Positions 37,989 to 47,604 of a DNA stretch of 64,000 nt are shown piece by piece. The notes under the pieces were generated by a model, which was not told where the DNA came from, searched no databases, and saw only the letters and a list, made by a program, of their open reading frames with translations. Numbering within the stretch: the stretch's first letter is position 1; each line of letters opens with the position of its first letter. Both the position numbers and the translations under genes were made by a program. This DNA comes from an uncultured Oceanospirillaceae bacterium (GTDB taxonomy: Bacteria > Pseudomonadota > Gammaproteobacteria > Pseudomonadales > Balneatricaceae): positions 1 through 64,000 of the forward strand of contig CAKZPE010000008.1 in the NCBI GenBank assembly GCA_937138495.1. The letters are read 5' to 3'.

Positions 37989-38715
37989 TTATATTTTTGG
38001 TATTCACGCCGTGACAACAGCACTTCAGCGGGATGCAAAGCGCTGCCGCGAACTGCTGGTTCAGAAAGGCCGGCAGGATGATAAAGTACAGAAAATCCTG
38101 CATCTGGCACAAAAGGGCGGCATTAAATGTACCCAGGTGCAGCGTAAGCAGCTGGATGAACTGGCCGGTGACGGGGTTCATCAGGGTGTCGTGCTCGGTT
38201 GCGAACTCGTGCAGGCTAAAAATGAACAGTTCCTGCAGGCATTACTTGACCGTACCGAAGAACCTGCTTTTCTTCTGGTTCTGGACGGGGTAACTGATCC
38301 TCATAATTTGGGGGCCTGTTTGCGTACTGCGGATGCTGCCGGTGTTCACGCAGTGATTGCACCTAAAGATAAGTCTGCATCGCTGAATGCGACGGTCAGT
38401 AAAGTCGCTTGTGGTGCTGCTGATGCGGTGCCTTATGTGCAGGTAACTAATTTGGCGCGGACATTAAAGGATCTACAGCAGCGGGGTATCTGGATTACAG
38501 GAACTGCCGGTGAAGCTGAGGTTTTGGTGTCTGATGCTGATCTTAAGGGGCCGATGGCGCTGGTGATGGGGGCAGAAGGGAAGGGATTACGCCGTTTAAC
38601 CCGTGAACATTGCGACCATCTGATTAAGATTCCAATGGCAGGTGAGGTAAGCAGTCTGAATGTGTCAGTCGCTACCGGAGTCTGTCTGTTTGAAGCAGTA
38701 CGTCAGCGTCGCTGA
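37978..38715 (+). CDS. rlmB: 23S rRNA 2'-O-methyltransferase RlmB
   Basis: A ~245-residue SPOUT methyltransferase that methylates the ribose of G2251 in 23S rRNA (E. coli numbering). The three family motifs are present: [33 protein letters not shown] and [18 protein letters not shown]. The start at 37978 is preferred because GGAG lies seven bases upstream; an ATG at 37972 is too close to it. In E. coli rlmB pairs with rnr rather than hemH. Confidence 0.93.
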   Translation: MQLDYIFGIHAVTTALQRDAKRCRELLVQKGRQDDKVQKILHLAQKGGIKCTQVQRKQLDELAGDGVHQGVVLGCELVQAKNEQFLQALLDRTEEPAFLLVLDGVTDPHNLGACLRTADAAGVHAVIAPKDKSASLNATVSKVACGAADAVPYVQVTNLARTLKDLQQRGIWITGTAGEAEVLVSDADLKGPMALVMGAEGKGLRRLTREHCDHLIKIPMAGEVSSLNVSVATGVCLFEAVRQRR

Positions 38716-38747
38716 ATAAAAAAATGCCGGACATTTGTCCGGCATTG
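38716..38747 (-). terminator. Terminator of ackA (minus strand)
   Basis: ATGCCGGACA and TGTCCGGCAT form the stem. The T-run lies on the minus-strand side (seven A residues at 38716-38723 on the plus strand), so the hairpin is a proper terminator for the pta-ackA transcript. For rlmB, reading from the left, it lacks a T-tract. Confidence 0.8.
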
Positions 38748-38763
38748 TCTAACGATCTGAGAC

Positions 38764-39993
38764 TTAAACCGCGGCCTGCTTTTCCCGGGCTGCGAGCCAG
38801 TCCATCACTTCTTCCGTATGTTGCGCGATCATAGCTTCTTCGTTTGTGGCGATGACCCGGACGCTGACCGCGCTGTCTGATGCGCTGATACTGCCCAGGT
38901 TATTGCTGTTGGCCAGGTCATTAATCTTAACCCCCAGCCAGGCACTGCGCTGACAGATCTGCTCGCGAATATAGCTGTCGTTTTCCCCGACACCGCCGGT
39001 AAATACGAGTTGTTGTAAACCGCCTAAAGCGGCACTTAAGCGGCCGATTTCCAGTGCCGCCCGGTAGCAGAACATATCAATCGCTTCCCGGGCATGTGGA
39101 TTATCACTGTGTCGCAGAGTCAGCATATCAGCACTCTCACCGGAGACTCCCAACCAGCCGCTTTGCTGATAAAGGACATTTTCTAACTGATCGTTATCCA
39201 GTTGATAGTGGCGTTGTAAAAATAGCAGAACTCCCGGGTCGATGGTGCCGCAGCGAGTACCCATAGGCAGGCCTTCTACCGCGGTGAATCCCATACTGGA
39301 AGCGACGGATTTACCGTCTTTAATTGCGCACATGCTGGCACCTGCGCCCAAGTGGCAAACAATGGTATTTTCCCGTTGCTCAGGTTCAGGCAGTTCGGCC
39401 AGTTTATGATTAATAAACTCATAAGACAGACCATGAAAGCCGTATCTATGAATGCCTGCTTCGCTATATTCCCGGGGAATCGCGTAATATTTTTCTTCGG
39501 GTGTGTGGCCATGGTGGAACATGGTGTCAAAGCTTGCCACCTGAATAGCAGAGGGCACTAACTGTTGGCAAACCTCAATCAGTTTGAGGTTATAGGGCTG
39601 ATGTAATGGCGCCAGTGGAATGAGACGTTCCAGTTCTTGCATCACTTCATCAGTCACTAATACCGGTGCTGAATAGGTTTCGCCTCCATGAACGACCCGG
39701 TGGCCAAATGCGCAGATCTCAGCATCCAGAAACTGGGCATCAATCCATTCCATTACATACTTCAGGCAGGCCTGATGACGTTCCTCACGGGAGACATCAG
39801 TCAGCGGTAATGCATTTTTTTCAACGCTGGCTTCACGTCCAAAGGCTTTATCCCGCCGAATAAGAACGTTAGCGTCTTCCAGGATGTTGCTGAAGCGAAA
39901 CCGGTAAAGGCATTCGTCGTGATCAGCATAGCGAATGAAAAGTGCACATTTGAGGCTGGAGGAACCGCCGTTAACGGTAAGGATTAAGCTCAT
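38764..39993 (-). CDS. ackA: Acetate kinase (or related short-chain acyl kinase)
   Basis: A 409-residue kinase interconverting acetate plus ATP and acetyl phosphate. Motifs: LTVNGGSSSLKCALF at the N-terminus, AFGHRVVHGGE with the catalytic arginine, FDTMFHH, GFHGLSYEF, the phosphate loop IVCHLGAGASMCAI, and VFTGGVGEND. Length is typical. Its ATG overlaps the stop of the upstream phosphotransacetylase (ATGA), so the two are coupled. Propionate or butyrate as substrates cannot be excluded. Confidence 0.92.
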   Translation of the reverse strand: MSLILTVNGGSSSLKCALFIRYADHDECLYRFRFSNILEDANVLIRRDKAFGREASVEKNALPLTDVSREERHQACLKYVMEWIDAQFLDAEICAFGHRVVHGGETYSAPVLVTDEVMQELERLIPLAPLHQPYNLKLIEVCQQLVPSAIQVASFDTMFHHGHTPEEKYYAIPREYSEAGIHRYGFHGLSYEFINHKLAELPEPEQRENTIVCHLGAGASMCAIKDGKSVASSMGFTAVEGLPMGTRCGTIDPGVLLFLQRHYQLDNDQLENVLYQQSGWLGVSGESADMLTLRHSDNPHAREAIDMFCYRAALEIGRLSAALGGLQQLVFTGGVGENDSYIREQICQRSAWLGVKINDLANSNNLGSISASDSAVSVRVIATNEEAMIAQHTEEVMDWLAAREKQAAV

Positions 39994-40955
39994 GAGTCGG
40001 TAAGAGTCTCTGTTAAGGATTGTTGCGTATGGTGTACGATGCGGGCCGCCAGTGCGCAGGATGTCTGACGCGCTTCACTGCCATCGGAACGGCTGTTCAG
40101 TATTACTGGCACGCTTGCACCCAGAATAAGTCCGGCGGAACGGGCGTCTGCCAGATAAATCAGTTGTTTCGCCAGCATGTTAGCTGCTTCCAGATCCGGA
40201 GCCAGCAGTATGTCAGCATCACCGCTAACCGGTGACTGAATATGTTTGTCTCTGGCGGCCTGCAGTGAAATGGCATTGTCGAAAGCCAGAGGCCCGTCGA
40301 TAATTGCATGACGAATCTGCTGTCTGTCGGCCATCTTACAAAGTGCAGCTGCATCCAGTGTACTGGGCATAGTCGGATTGATTTTTTCTACTGCAGCCAG
40401 AATAGCGGCCTTAGGCGCAGGTATTCCCAGTGCGAGGCAGAGATTAATCGCATTCTGCAAGATATCTGCCTTTGCCATAAGGTCCGGTGTGACGTTAATG
40501 GCGGCGTCTGTGATCACCAGCGGTTTATGATAACGGGGAATGTCCAGCAGAAATGCGTGGCTTAAGCGGCGTTCCGTTCTAAGTCCTGCTGTTTTGTTTA
40601 AGATTGCACGGAGTAACTCTGCAGTCGCCAGATCTCCCTTCATCAGTGCCTGTACATGTCCTGCCTTAGCGAACAGTACTGCCTGTTCAGCTGCTGCGTG
40701 GCTATGGGGCGTATCTATTATCTGACAGTGGCTGATATCACGTTCTGATTGATTGGCTTGTGCCTGAATGCGTTCTGCCGGGCCGACCAGAACGGGAGTG
40801 ATAATGCCTTGTTCTGCTGCATCTAACGCGCCACAAAGACCGTTATGCTCAACTGGGTGGACAACCGCGACTGTTATGGGCGGATAGTCCTTTGACTGGC
40901 TGATGATTTGATCAAGGCGGGAGGGCTTCATGGTGGCCTGTTTCTGCATTGTCAT
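39990..40955 (-). CDS. Short-form phosphate acetyl/butyryltransferase
   Basis: A ~321-residue protein of the phosphate acetyl/butyryltransferase family, the compact form without the DRTGG and CobQ-like N-terminal domains of E. coli Pta. Family features are VAVVHPVEHNGLCGAL, HAFLLDIPRYHKPLVITDAAIN, DGPLAFDNAIS and ILLAPDLEAANMLAKQL. It moves acyl groups between CoA and phosphate; ackA then makes ATP from the acyl phosphate. Three in-frame ATGs (40955, 40949, 40931) make the exact start uncertain. Resembles butyryl-type enzymes as much as acetyl-type, so no symbol is given. Confidence 0.87.
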   Translation of the reverse strand: MTMQKQATMKPSRLDQIISQSKDYPPITVAVVHPVEHNGLCGALDAAEQGIITPVLVGPAERIQAQANQSERDISHCQIIDTPHSHAAAEQAVLFAKAGHVQALMKGDLATAELLRAILNKTAGLRTERRLSHAFLLDIPRYHKPLVITDAAINVTPDLMAKADILQNAINLCLALGIPAPKAAILAAVEKINPTMPSTLDAAALCKMADRQQIRHAIIDGPLAFDNAISLQAARDKHIQSPVSGDADILLAPDLEAANMLAKQLIYLADARSAGLILGASVPVILNSRSDGSEARQTSCALAARIVHHTQQSLTETLTDS

Positions 40956-41087
40956 GTGAATGTGGATATTCTGCGCTGCTCAATGCTGCACTGCAATATA
41001 AAAAGATCAGATTTTAGGTAACAGTCTTTTAGGAACACACTTTCATTGATATGCGACAAAAGTTTAATGTCGGGAGCGGGCATGTTT

Positions 41088-41117
41088 GTCCGGCAGCGGC
41101 GTGCCGGACTGTTTTTC
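41088..41117 (+). terminator. Stem-loop between hinT and pta
   Basis: GTCCGGCA and TGCCGGAC pair around GCGGCG, followed on the plus strand by TGTTTTT. The T-run is on the plus side although the neighbouring genes lie on the minus strand; for hinT, which ends at 41127, only the hairpin is useful. Function unclear. Confidence 0.45.
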
Positions 41118-41126
41118 AGGCGATGG

Positions 41127-41489
41127 TTACGCGGTTTTCAGTTTTTCCTGATAGGGTGGCCAGCCCATTGCTTTGCCGCCTAGCAGGTGGAGATGGATGT
41201 GGTAGACCGTTTGTCCGCCGTGTTCATTACAGTTAAATACGGTCCGGTAGCCGTCGTCCGCAAACCCGGCCTGTTTAGCGATTTTATTCGCGGTCATAAC
41301 CATGTGACCCACCAGCTCACAGTCCTGTGCTTCAATGTCGTTAAGCGTGGCTATATGTTTACGCGGAATGATCAGCACATGGGTGGGTGCTTCAGGGCTG
41401 ATGTCATTAAAAGCAACGACTTTATCGTCTTCGTACACGATCTGAGCGGGTATTTCCTGGTTGAGGATCTTACAGAAAAGGCAGTCCAT
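41127..41489 (-). CDS. hinT: HIT-family purine nucleoside phosphoramidase (HinT-like)
   Basis: A 120-residue HIT protein that hydrolyses adenosine phosphoramidates and aminoacyl-adenylates. The HxHxH triad is His97, His99 and His101 in YHIHLHLLGG; MDCLFCKILNQEIPA at the start is typical of the branch. AAGGATG precedes the ATG. Confidence 0.93.
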   Translation of the reverse strand: MDCLFCKILNQEIPAQIVYEDDKVVAFNDISPEAPTHVLIIPRKHIATLNDIEAQDCELVGHMVMTANKIAKQAGFADDGYRTVFNCNEHGGQTVYHIHLHLLGGKAMGWPPYQEKLKTA

Positions 41490-41601
41490 GATGCATCCTT
41501 AAGTATTTCTGAGTAGCTGTGTTGCTGATACTAATCGTGGCGGGCAGATTTAGCCAGTGGAGAGGATACCCCGGCGTCCGTAAGACAGACGCCGGGCAGG
41601 A

Positions 41602-43119
41602 TTATTCAGCGACGGCTGTTTCCGGTTGTAACGGACAATGATAACTTTTTTGGACAGTGCCTTCCGGCGTTGCTGACTCAAGGTGGATATCAAATCCCCA
41701 TAACACATGGAGGTGCTTAAGAACTTCCAGGGTTGAATCTCCCAATGGCTGACCGTTATGTATGTAATGGCGCAGTGTCAGGGAGCGATCTCCTCTGACA
41801 TTCACGTTATAGACCTGGATATTGGGTTCCCGGTTGCCAATATTATACTGTGCGGCCAGATTTTCACGGACTCTCTGATAGCCACTGCTGTTGTGGATGG
41901 CGCTGATCTGCAGAGTGTTACTGCGGGAGTCGTCATCGATGGTGAACAGTTTCAGTTCACGGATTATATTGGGTGACAGAAACTGCAGAATGAAGCTTTC
42001 GTCCTTGTAGTTCCGCATAGCGTCCTGAATGGTGTCATTCCAGTTACTGCCGGCAATATCCGGGAACCATTCCCGGTCCTCGTCGGTTGGGTTTTCACAG
42101 ATCCGGCGAATGTCCTGCATCATACCGTACCCCAGCGCATATGGGTTGATGCCGTTAAAATAGGGAGCATCAAAAGGCGGCTGGTAAACCACGCTGGTAT
42201 GTGAATGAAGAAATTCCATGATGAAGCCATCAGTCACCAGACCTTCATCGTGGAGGTGATGCAAAATGGTGTAATGCCAGAAACAGGCCCAACCTTCATT
42301 CATCACCTGTGTTTGCCGTTGTGGATAAAAGTACTGGGCTATTTTACGTACAATGCGTACCAGTTCCCGCTGCCAGGACTCCAGTAAAGGTGCATTTTTC
42401 TCAACAAAGTAAAGTAAGTTTTCTTCAGGATCGCTGGGAAAGCGGGATTCCTGTATGACTTCTTCTTCGTCTTTCTTGGGAATGGTATTCCAGAGCTGAT
42501 TAATATGGCGCTGAACATATTCTTCCCGTTCTGCCTGACGGGCTTTTTCTTCGTCGGGCGTAATGGGTTGGGGACGCTGGTAGCGGTTTACGCCGTAATT
42601 CATTAATGCGTGACAGGCATCCAGTACCTGTTCGACGGCTTCCAGCCCATGGCGTTCTTCGCATTTGGCGATATAGTTTTTGGCGAAGAGCAGGTAGTCG
42701 ATAATTGCTGATGCATCTGTCCAGGTGCGGAACAGGTAGTTACCTTTAAAGAAAGAGTTATGACCGTAACAGGCGTGAGCAATCACCAGTGCCTGCATGG
42801 TCATGGTGTTCTCTTCCATCAGGTAAGAAATACAGGGGTCTGAGTTAATAACAATCTCATAGGCCAGACCCATCTGGCCACGCCGGTATTGCTGTTCTGT
42901 CGATACGAATTGTTTACCGTATGACCAATGATTGTAGTTCAGTGGCATCCCGACAGATGAGTAAGCATCCATCATTTGCTCAGAGGTGATGACTTCTATC
43001 TGATTGGGATAAGTGTCCAGCCCGTAGTGTTCTGCTACCCGGGCTATTTCAGCATCATATTTCTGGATCAGTTCGAACGTCCACTCTGACCCGGTAGAAA
43101 TCGGCTCGCGCTTCTTCAT
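41602..43119 (-). CDS. SpoVR family protein (YcgB-like)
   Basis: A 505-residue protein of the SpoVR/YcgB family. Typical segments are WTFELIQKYDAEIARVAEHY at the start, CYGHNSFFKGNYLF and VMNEGWACFWHYTILHHLHDEG, with conserved histidines and glutamates. The biochemical function is not known; in Bacillus SpoVR affects spore cortex formation, and in proteobacteria the gene goes with prkA and yeaH and is often induced in stress and stationary phase. AAGGAGTG precedes the ATG, six bp after the yeaH stop. Confidence 0.95.
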   Translation of the reverse strand: MKKREPISTGSEWTFELIQKYDAEIARVAEHYGLDTYPNQIEVITSEQMMDAYSSVGMPLNYNHWSYGKQFVSTEQQYRRGQMGLAYEIVINSDPCISYLMEENTMTMQALVIAHACYGHNSFFKGNYLFRTWTDASAIIDYLLFAKNYIAKCEERHGLEAVEQVLDACHALMNYGVNRYQRPQPITPDEEKARQAEREEYVQRHINQLWNTIPKKDEEEVIQESRFPSDPEENLLYFVEKNAPLLESWQRELVRIVRKIAQYFYPQRQTQVMNEGWACFWHYTILHHLHDEGLVTDGFIMEFLHSHTSVVYQPPFDAPYFNGINPYALGYGMMQDIRRICENPTDEDREWFPDIAGSNWNDTIQDAMRNYKDESFILQFLSPNIIRELKLFTIDDDSRSNTLQISAIHNSSGYQRVRENLAAQYNIGNREPNIQVYNVNVRGDRSLTLRHYIHNGQPLGDSTLEVLKHLHVLWGFDIHLESATPEGTVQKSYHCPLQPETAVAE

Positions 43120-43125
43120 ATAAGG

Positions 43126-44400
43126 TCACTCCTTTTTTTCGAACAGCTTGCGGAAGACGGGATAGATATCCGCTGCTTCAGTAATGTTATGCATAGCAAA
43201 GCTTTCTTCGAACTGCTGCTGTATCTGCTGGTATTCCAGCCAGAGATTCTGGGGCGGGCCTGTGGTGATTTCTATGTACGCAAAATATTGCGCAAGCGGC
43301 AGAATCTGTTCCTGCAGTACCTGGCGGCAAATGTGTGAGTCGCCATCCCAGTTGTCGCCGTCAGAAGCCTGAGCCACGTAGATATTCCAGTCGTTGCTGG
43401 GATAACGGTCACGGATGATGTCTGCAGACAGATTCAGAGCACTGGAAACAATGGTGCCGCCGGTTTCACGGGAGTAGAAAAACTCCTGCTCATCGACTTC
43501 CTTTGCATGGGTATGGTGGCGGACAAAAACCAGTTCAATCTGTTTATAGTTCCGGTTAAGGAAGAGATAAAGAAGAATGAAAAAGCGTTTGGCGATGTCT
43601 TTAATTGACTGGGTCATAGAACCTGATACGTCCATGATACAGAGCATCATGGCTTTACTGCTGGGAACAGGAGTGCGTATCAGGTTGTTATATTTCAGAT
43701 CAAACTCATCAATGAACGGCATGCGCTTGATGCGTTTTTGAAGTGCTTCGATCTGAGCTTCGATATCCGTTATTTTCAGGGCTGCATCGTCATCGGGCAG
43801 CATGGTCTGTAGCTGAGAAAGTTCCTTTTTCAGTACCCGTATTTCCCGGCGTTCCTTGCCGGATAAAGCAATACGCCGTGCCTGCGCAGATCGCAATGAG
43901 CGGACGACATTCAGTTTGTCAGGGGAGCCGACATTGGTGAAGCCCGCCCGGCGGGTTTCAAAGCTGGTGGCATCACGCAATTGCTTTTTGATCATATAAG
44001 GCAGTTCAAGATCTTCAAACATGAAGTCGAGAAACTCTTCCTGATTGATCTGGAAGGTGAAGTCGTCTTCCCCTTCCCCCTGATTGCTGGCGGAGCCTTC
44101 ACCGGCACCGCCACCTCCGCCACCCTGTGGCCGTTCGATTTCGTCCCCGACAACAAATTCTTTATTGCCCGGGAATACCCGCTGCCTGAAGCCGCCGTTA
44201 CCGTGATGGAAGACCGGTTCAGAAACATCCTTACTCGGGATAGATATTTCACTGCCCTGATTGATGTCAGTGATGCTGCGGCTGTTAACCGCTTCTTCCA
44301 CAGAGCGTTTAATATGCGCTTTGTATCGCCGCAGAAACCGTTGGCGATTCACGGTACTTTTCTTCTTCGCGTTGAGGCGACGGTCAATGATATAACTCAT
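43126..44400 (-). CDS. YeaH/YhbH family protein (DUF444, VWA-like)
   Basis: A 424-residue DUF444 protein. The first ~110 residues are basic and then glycine-rich ([15 protein letters not shown]). The second half is a von Willebrand A-like fold with the MIDAS motif [10 protein letters not shown]. In E. coli YeaH acts with the kinase YeaG under nitrogen starvation. GGAGG lies six bases before the ATG. The middle gene of prkA-yeaH-spoVR. Confidence 0.95.
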   Translation of the reverse strand: MSYIIDRRLNAKKKSTVNRQRFLRRYKAHIKRSVEEAVNSRSITDINQGSEISIPSKDVSEPVFHHGNGGFRQRVFPGNKEFVVGDEIERPQGGGGGGAGEGSASNQGEGEDDFTFQINQEEFLDFMFEDLELPYMIKKQLRDATSFETRRAGFTNVGSPDKLNVVRSLRSAQARRIALSGKERREIRVLKKELSQLQTMLPDDDAALKITDIEAQIEALQKRIKRMPFIDEFDLKYNNLIRTPVPSSKAMMLCIMDVSGSMTQSIKDIAKRFFILLYLFLNRNYKQIELVFVRHHTHAKEVDEQEFFYSRETGGTIVSSALNLSADIIRDRYPSNDWNIYVAQASDGDNWDGDSHICRQVLQEQILPLAQYFAYIEITTGPPQNLWLEYQQIQQQFEESFAMHNITEAADIYPVFRKLFEKKE

Positions 44401-44430
44401 ACTCGTCCTCCAGCTGTTTTCGGGGGGCAG

Positions 44431-46353
44431 TTACTGCGATTTTCTGACCCGTATATACCATTCAGACAACAGTCGAACCTGTTTCTCCGTATAGCCGCGT
44501 TCGGTCATACGTTTAACAAATTCGCTGTGTTTTTTCTGGTCTTCGCTGGATGCCTTCGGATTGAAGGAAATCACCGGCAACAGATCTTCAGTATTAGAGA
44601 ACATTTTCTTCTCTATGACGGTGCGCATTTTTTCGTAGCTGTTCCAGGCAGGGTTCTTACCCTTATTGTCTGCCCGGGCACGGAGTACGAAGTTTACAAT
44701 TTCGTGACGGAAGTCTTTCGGATTACTGATGCCAGCCGGTTTCTCGATTTTCTCAAGTTCTTCACTGATGGCTACGCGGTTAAGAATATCGCCGGTCTCC
44801 GGATCTCTGTATTCCTGATCCTGAATCCAGAAGTCAGCATAAGTGACGTAACGGTCAAAGATGTTCTGGCCGTATTCAGAGTAGGATTCCAGATACGCGG
44901 TTTGGATTTCTTTACCCAGAAATTCGATATATTTCGGTGCAATGTATTCTTTCAGAAAGCCAATGAGCCTTTCCTGTACTTCTGTCGGGAACTGTTGTTG
45001 TTCGATTTGCTGCTCCAGTACATACATCAGATGAACCGGGTTGGCTGCAATTTCGACAGGATCAAAGTTGAATACCTTGGAGAGAATTTTAAAGGCAAAG
45101 CGGGTCGACAGACCTTCCATACCTTCATCCACCCCGGCGGAATCCTTATATTCCTGAAGTGACTTCGCTTTTGGATCGGTATCTTTAAGGTTCTCACCGT
45201 CGTAGATACGCATCTTAGAGAACGTGTTGGAGTTCTCAGGTTCCTTGATGCGTGACAGGACTGAGAACTGTGCCAGCATATGTAATGTATCCGGCGCACA
45301 GGGGGCGTTTCGAAGTGAACTGTGCTCCAGCAGTTTCTGATAGATATGGATTTCTTCAGATACACGCATGCAATAAGGCACTTTGACGATATATACCCGG
45401 TCAATAAAGGCCTCATTGGTTTTGTTGTTTTTAAAGCTTTGCCACTCAGATTCGTTAGAGTGTGCCAGCAGGATACCTTCAAACGGAATGGAGGCCATGC
45501 CCTCGGTACTGTTGTAGTTGCCTTCTTGTGTGGCGGTCAGTAACGGGTGCAGGACTTTAATAGGCGCTTTGAACATCTCCACGAATTCCATCATACCCTG
45601 GTTGGCATGGCACAGTGCGCCTGAGAAGCTGTAAGCATCCGGGTCGTGTTGCGGAAATTCTTCCAGCATCCGGATATCTACCTTACCGACGAGGCTGGAT
45701 ATATCCTGATTGTTTTCGTCACCGGGTTCTGTTTTTGCAATGGCGGTCTGATTAAGAATGGACGGATACAGTTTAACTACCCGGAACTGGCTGATATCAC
45801 CCCCGTATTCGTTCAGGCGTTTCACTGCCCACGGAGACATCAGACCTTTTATGTAGCGGCGGGGAATACCGTACTCTTCCTCAAGAATATCCGCATCTTC
45901 AGCCGGATTGAAAAGTCCCAGCGGGGATTCGTTGATGGGAGAGCCTTTAATGGCATAGAAGGGGATGTGCTCCATCAGTGCTTTCAGGCGTTCTGCCAGA
46001 GATGATTTACCGCCGCCCACAGGGCCTAGCAGGTACAGAATCTGTTTACGCTCTTCCAGTCCCTGAGCGGCGTGTTTAAAGTAAGAAACAATCTGTTCTA
46101 TAGCATCTTCCATGCCATAGAACTCATCGAAAGAAGGGTAGCGCTGGATCAGTTTATTGGAGAAGATCCGGCTGAGTCTTGGATCCAGGGAGGTATCAAC
46201 CAGCTCTGGCTTGCCGATGGCATTGAGGATACGCTCTGCGGCACTGGCGTAAGCCATCGGATCTTCTTTACAGATGTCTAAATACTCTTGCAGGCTATAT
46301 TCCTGTTCTTGCGTGGCATCAAAGCGTGCTTTGTATTGTTCAAAAATATTCAT
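44431..46353 (-). CDS. prkA: PrkA/YeaG family serine protein kinase
   Basis: A 640-residue AAA+-like protein kinase. Walker A is LLGPVGGGKSSLAERL (~115); the PrkA AAA domain continues with the conserved ILNPAE-like LFNPAEDADIL and AHSNESEW, and the C-terminal kinase-related domain ends the protein. E. coli YeaG and Bacillus PrkA are linked to nitrogen starvation and stationary phase; substrates are poorly known, and Bacillus PrkA has also been described as a protease. AAGGAAGG precedes the ATG. It begins 87 bp after the E2 gene with no terminator visible between. Confidence 0.95.
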   Translation of the reverse strand: MNIFEQYKARFDATQEQEYSLQEYLDICKEDPMAYASAAERILNAIGKPELVDTSLDPRLSRIFSNKLIQRYPSFDEFYGMEDAIEQIVSYFKHAAQGLEERKQILYLLGPVGGGKSSLAERLKALMEHIPFYAIKGSPINESPLGLFNPAEDADILEEEYGIPRRYIKGLMSPWAVKRLNEYGGDISQFRVVKLYPSILNQTAIAKTEPGDENNQDISSLVGKVDIRMLEEFPQHDPDAYSFSGALCHANQGMMEFVEMFKAPIKVLHPLLTATQEGNYNSTEGMASIPFEGILLAHSNESEWQSFKNNKTNEAFIDRVYIVKVPYCMRVSEEIHIYQKLLEHSSLRNAPCAPDTLHMLAQFSVLSRIKEPENSNTFSKMRIYDGENLKDTDPKAKSLQEYKDSAGVDEGMEGLSTRFAFKILSKVFNFDPVEIAANPVHLMYVLEQQIEQQQFPTEVQERLIGFLKEYIAPKYIEFLGKEIQTAYLESYSEYGQNIFDRYVTYADFWIQDQEYRDPETGDILNRVAISEELEKIEKPAGISNPKDFRHEIVNFVLRARADNKGKNPAWNSYEKMRTVIEKKMFSNTEDLLPVISFNPKASSEDQKKHSEFVKRMTERGYTEKQVRLLSEWYIRVRKSQ

Positions 46354-46440
46354 GTCCCACCTTCCTTAAACGTGAATTAAATTGTCTTACTTAAGGACTC
46401 ATAACGCTTTTCTCAGTCAACCTTTATTAATCAGTGTAGT

Positions 46441-47604
46441 TCAAGATTGCTCTTCCCTGACGAAATTTTCCTCATTTTGTGTTGAATCAACTATTTGATT
46501 TTTAATCAGATCCTCTTTAACTGCCCGCATGAAACGTGCCGCTTCCCCCCCTGTAGCAGCGCGGTGATCAAAGGTGAGAGACAGGGGCAGTGTTGGTCGC
46601 ATTTCAGGAATACCTTCAGCATTGACGAAGGCTGTCTGGTAGATGGCACCTGCGCCGAGAATGGCGACGGTTGGCGGCACGACGATAGGATTGGCGTAGC
46701 GTCCGGCAATGGTGCCGAAATTAGACAGCGTGATGGTATTCCCGGTCAGTTCGGCTGGTGGAATGGTTCGCTTAATGACGTCGTTACGCAGGTTGTCCAG
46801 CCCTTGTCTAAGGTCGTTCAGGTCACGGTTGCCGATATCACGCATGACGGGCACAAACAGACCCTGTTCGGTATCTACCGCCACACCCAGATGAATTTTA
46901 CTGTGCAGGCGCCTGGCCAGTCGGGGGCCGTCAAACCAGGCGTTAAGCGCTGGCTCAGCCCGGCAGCCAGTGGCAATAGCATGCATTAGCCGCATAGTGA
47001 TGTCCTGTTTGCCTTCCCAGGCGCTGATATCGACATCATCATTCAGGGTTACTGGTACGACTTCAGCCTGTGCGCGGGCCATATTTTTAGCCATCTGTTT
47101 ACGTACACCGCGTAAAGGTTCGGCTTTGCCGTGTAACTGGTCCAGATGTGCTGCGTGTTCGATATCGCGTGGTGTGATGTGGCCATCGTGGCCGCTGCCC
47201 GGTAACTGATTAATATCGACTCCGAGTCGTTGTGCCAGTGCACGTACAGCGGGTGTCATTTGTGGTTGGTGGATTTGTGTACTGGGGGCTGCGCCGATGT
47301 AAAAGTGGTCATCGCTACTGCTCGCTTCCTGACGGAGCTTGCCAACGACTGTTCCTGTGTCGGCGTCTTCTTCTCCGGCGAATTCGATCAGGGGTTCGCC
47401 GGTATGAATGGTATCTCCGGCAGCGCCGAACAGATGAGCGATGGTGCCATCCTGAGGAGACGGGATTTCTATAATGGCTTTGGCGGTTTCGACTGAGACC
47501 AGTATCTGATCTGTTTTAACGGTATCGCCTTCTTTTATCAGCCATTCGAGGATTTCGGCTTCCGGCAGGCCTTCGCCAAGATCCGGTAATTTGAAATACT
47601 TCAT
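46441..47604 (-). CDS. bkdB: Branched-chain 2-oxoacid dehydrogenase E2 (dihydrolipoyl acyltransferase)
   Basis: A 387-residue E2 core subunit. One lipoyl domain (1-78) carries the lipoylated Lys42 in SVETAKAIIEI; a peripheral subunit-binding domain lies at about 114-152 (TPAVRALAQRLGVDINQLPG); the acyltransferase domain fills 165-370. The usual catalytic HxxxDG reads His347-R-A-A-Thr351-G, so the aspartate is replaced. The start overlaps the E1-beta stop by 4 bp. The assignment to branched-chain substrates comes from the neighbouring leucine dehydrogenase gene. Confidence 0.88.
   Translation of the reverse strand: MKYFKLPDLGEGLPEAEILEWLIKEGDTVKTDQILVSVETAKAIIEIPSPQDGTIAHLFGAAGDTIHTGEPLIEFAGEEDADTGTVVGKLRQEASSSDDHFYIGAAPSTQIHQPQMTPAVRALAQRLGVDINQLPGSGHDGHITPRDIEHAAHLDQLHGKAEPLRGVRKQMAKNMARAQAEVVPVTLNDDVDISAWEGKQDITMRLMHAIATGCRAEPALNAWFDGPRLARRLHSKIHLGVAVDTEQGLFVPVMRDIGNRDLNDLRQGLDNLRNDVIKRTIPPAELTGNTITLSNFGTIAGRYANPIVVPPTVAILGAGAIYQTAFVNAEGIPEMRPTLPLSLTFDHRAATGGEAARFMRAVKEDLIKNQIVDSTQNEENFVREEQS

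Noticed and set aside
43981..45162. A 393-codon open frame on the plus strand, opposite yeaH and prkA
   Set aside because: It spans the junction of two well-supported minus-strand genes, has no ribosome binding site or recognisable domain, and mirrors their codon pattern. It is an antisense shadow.
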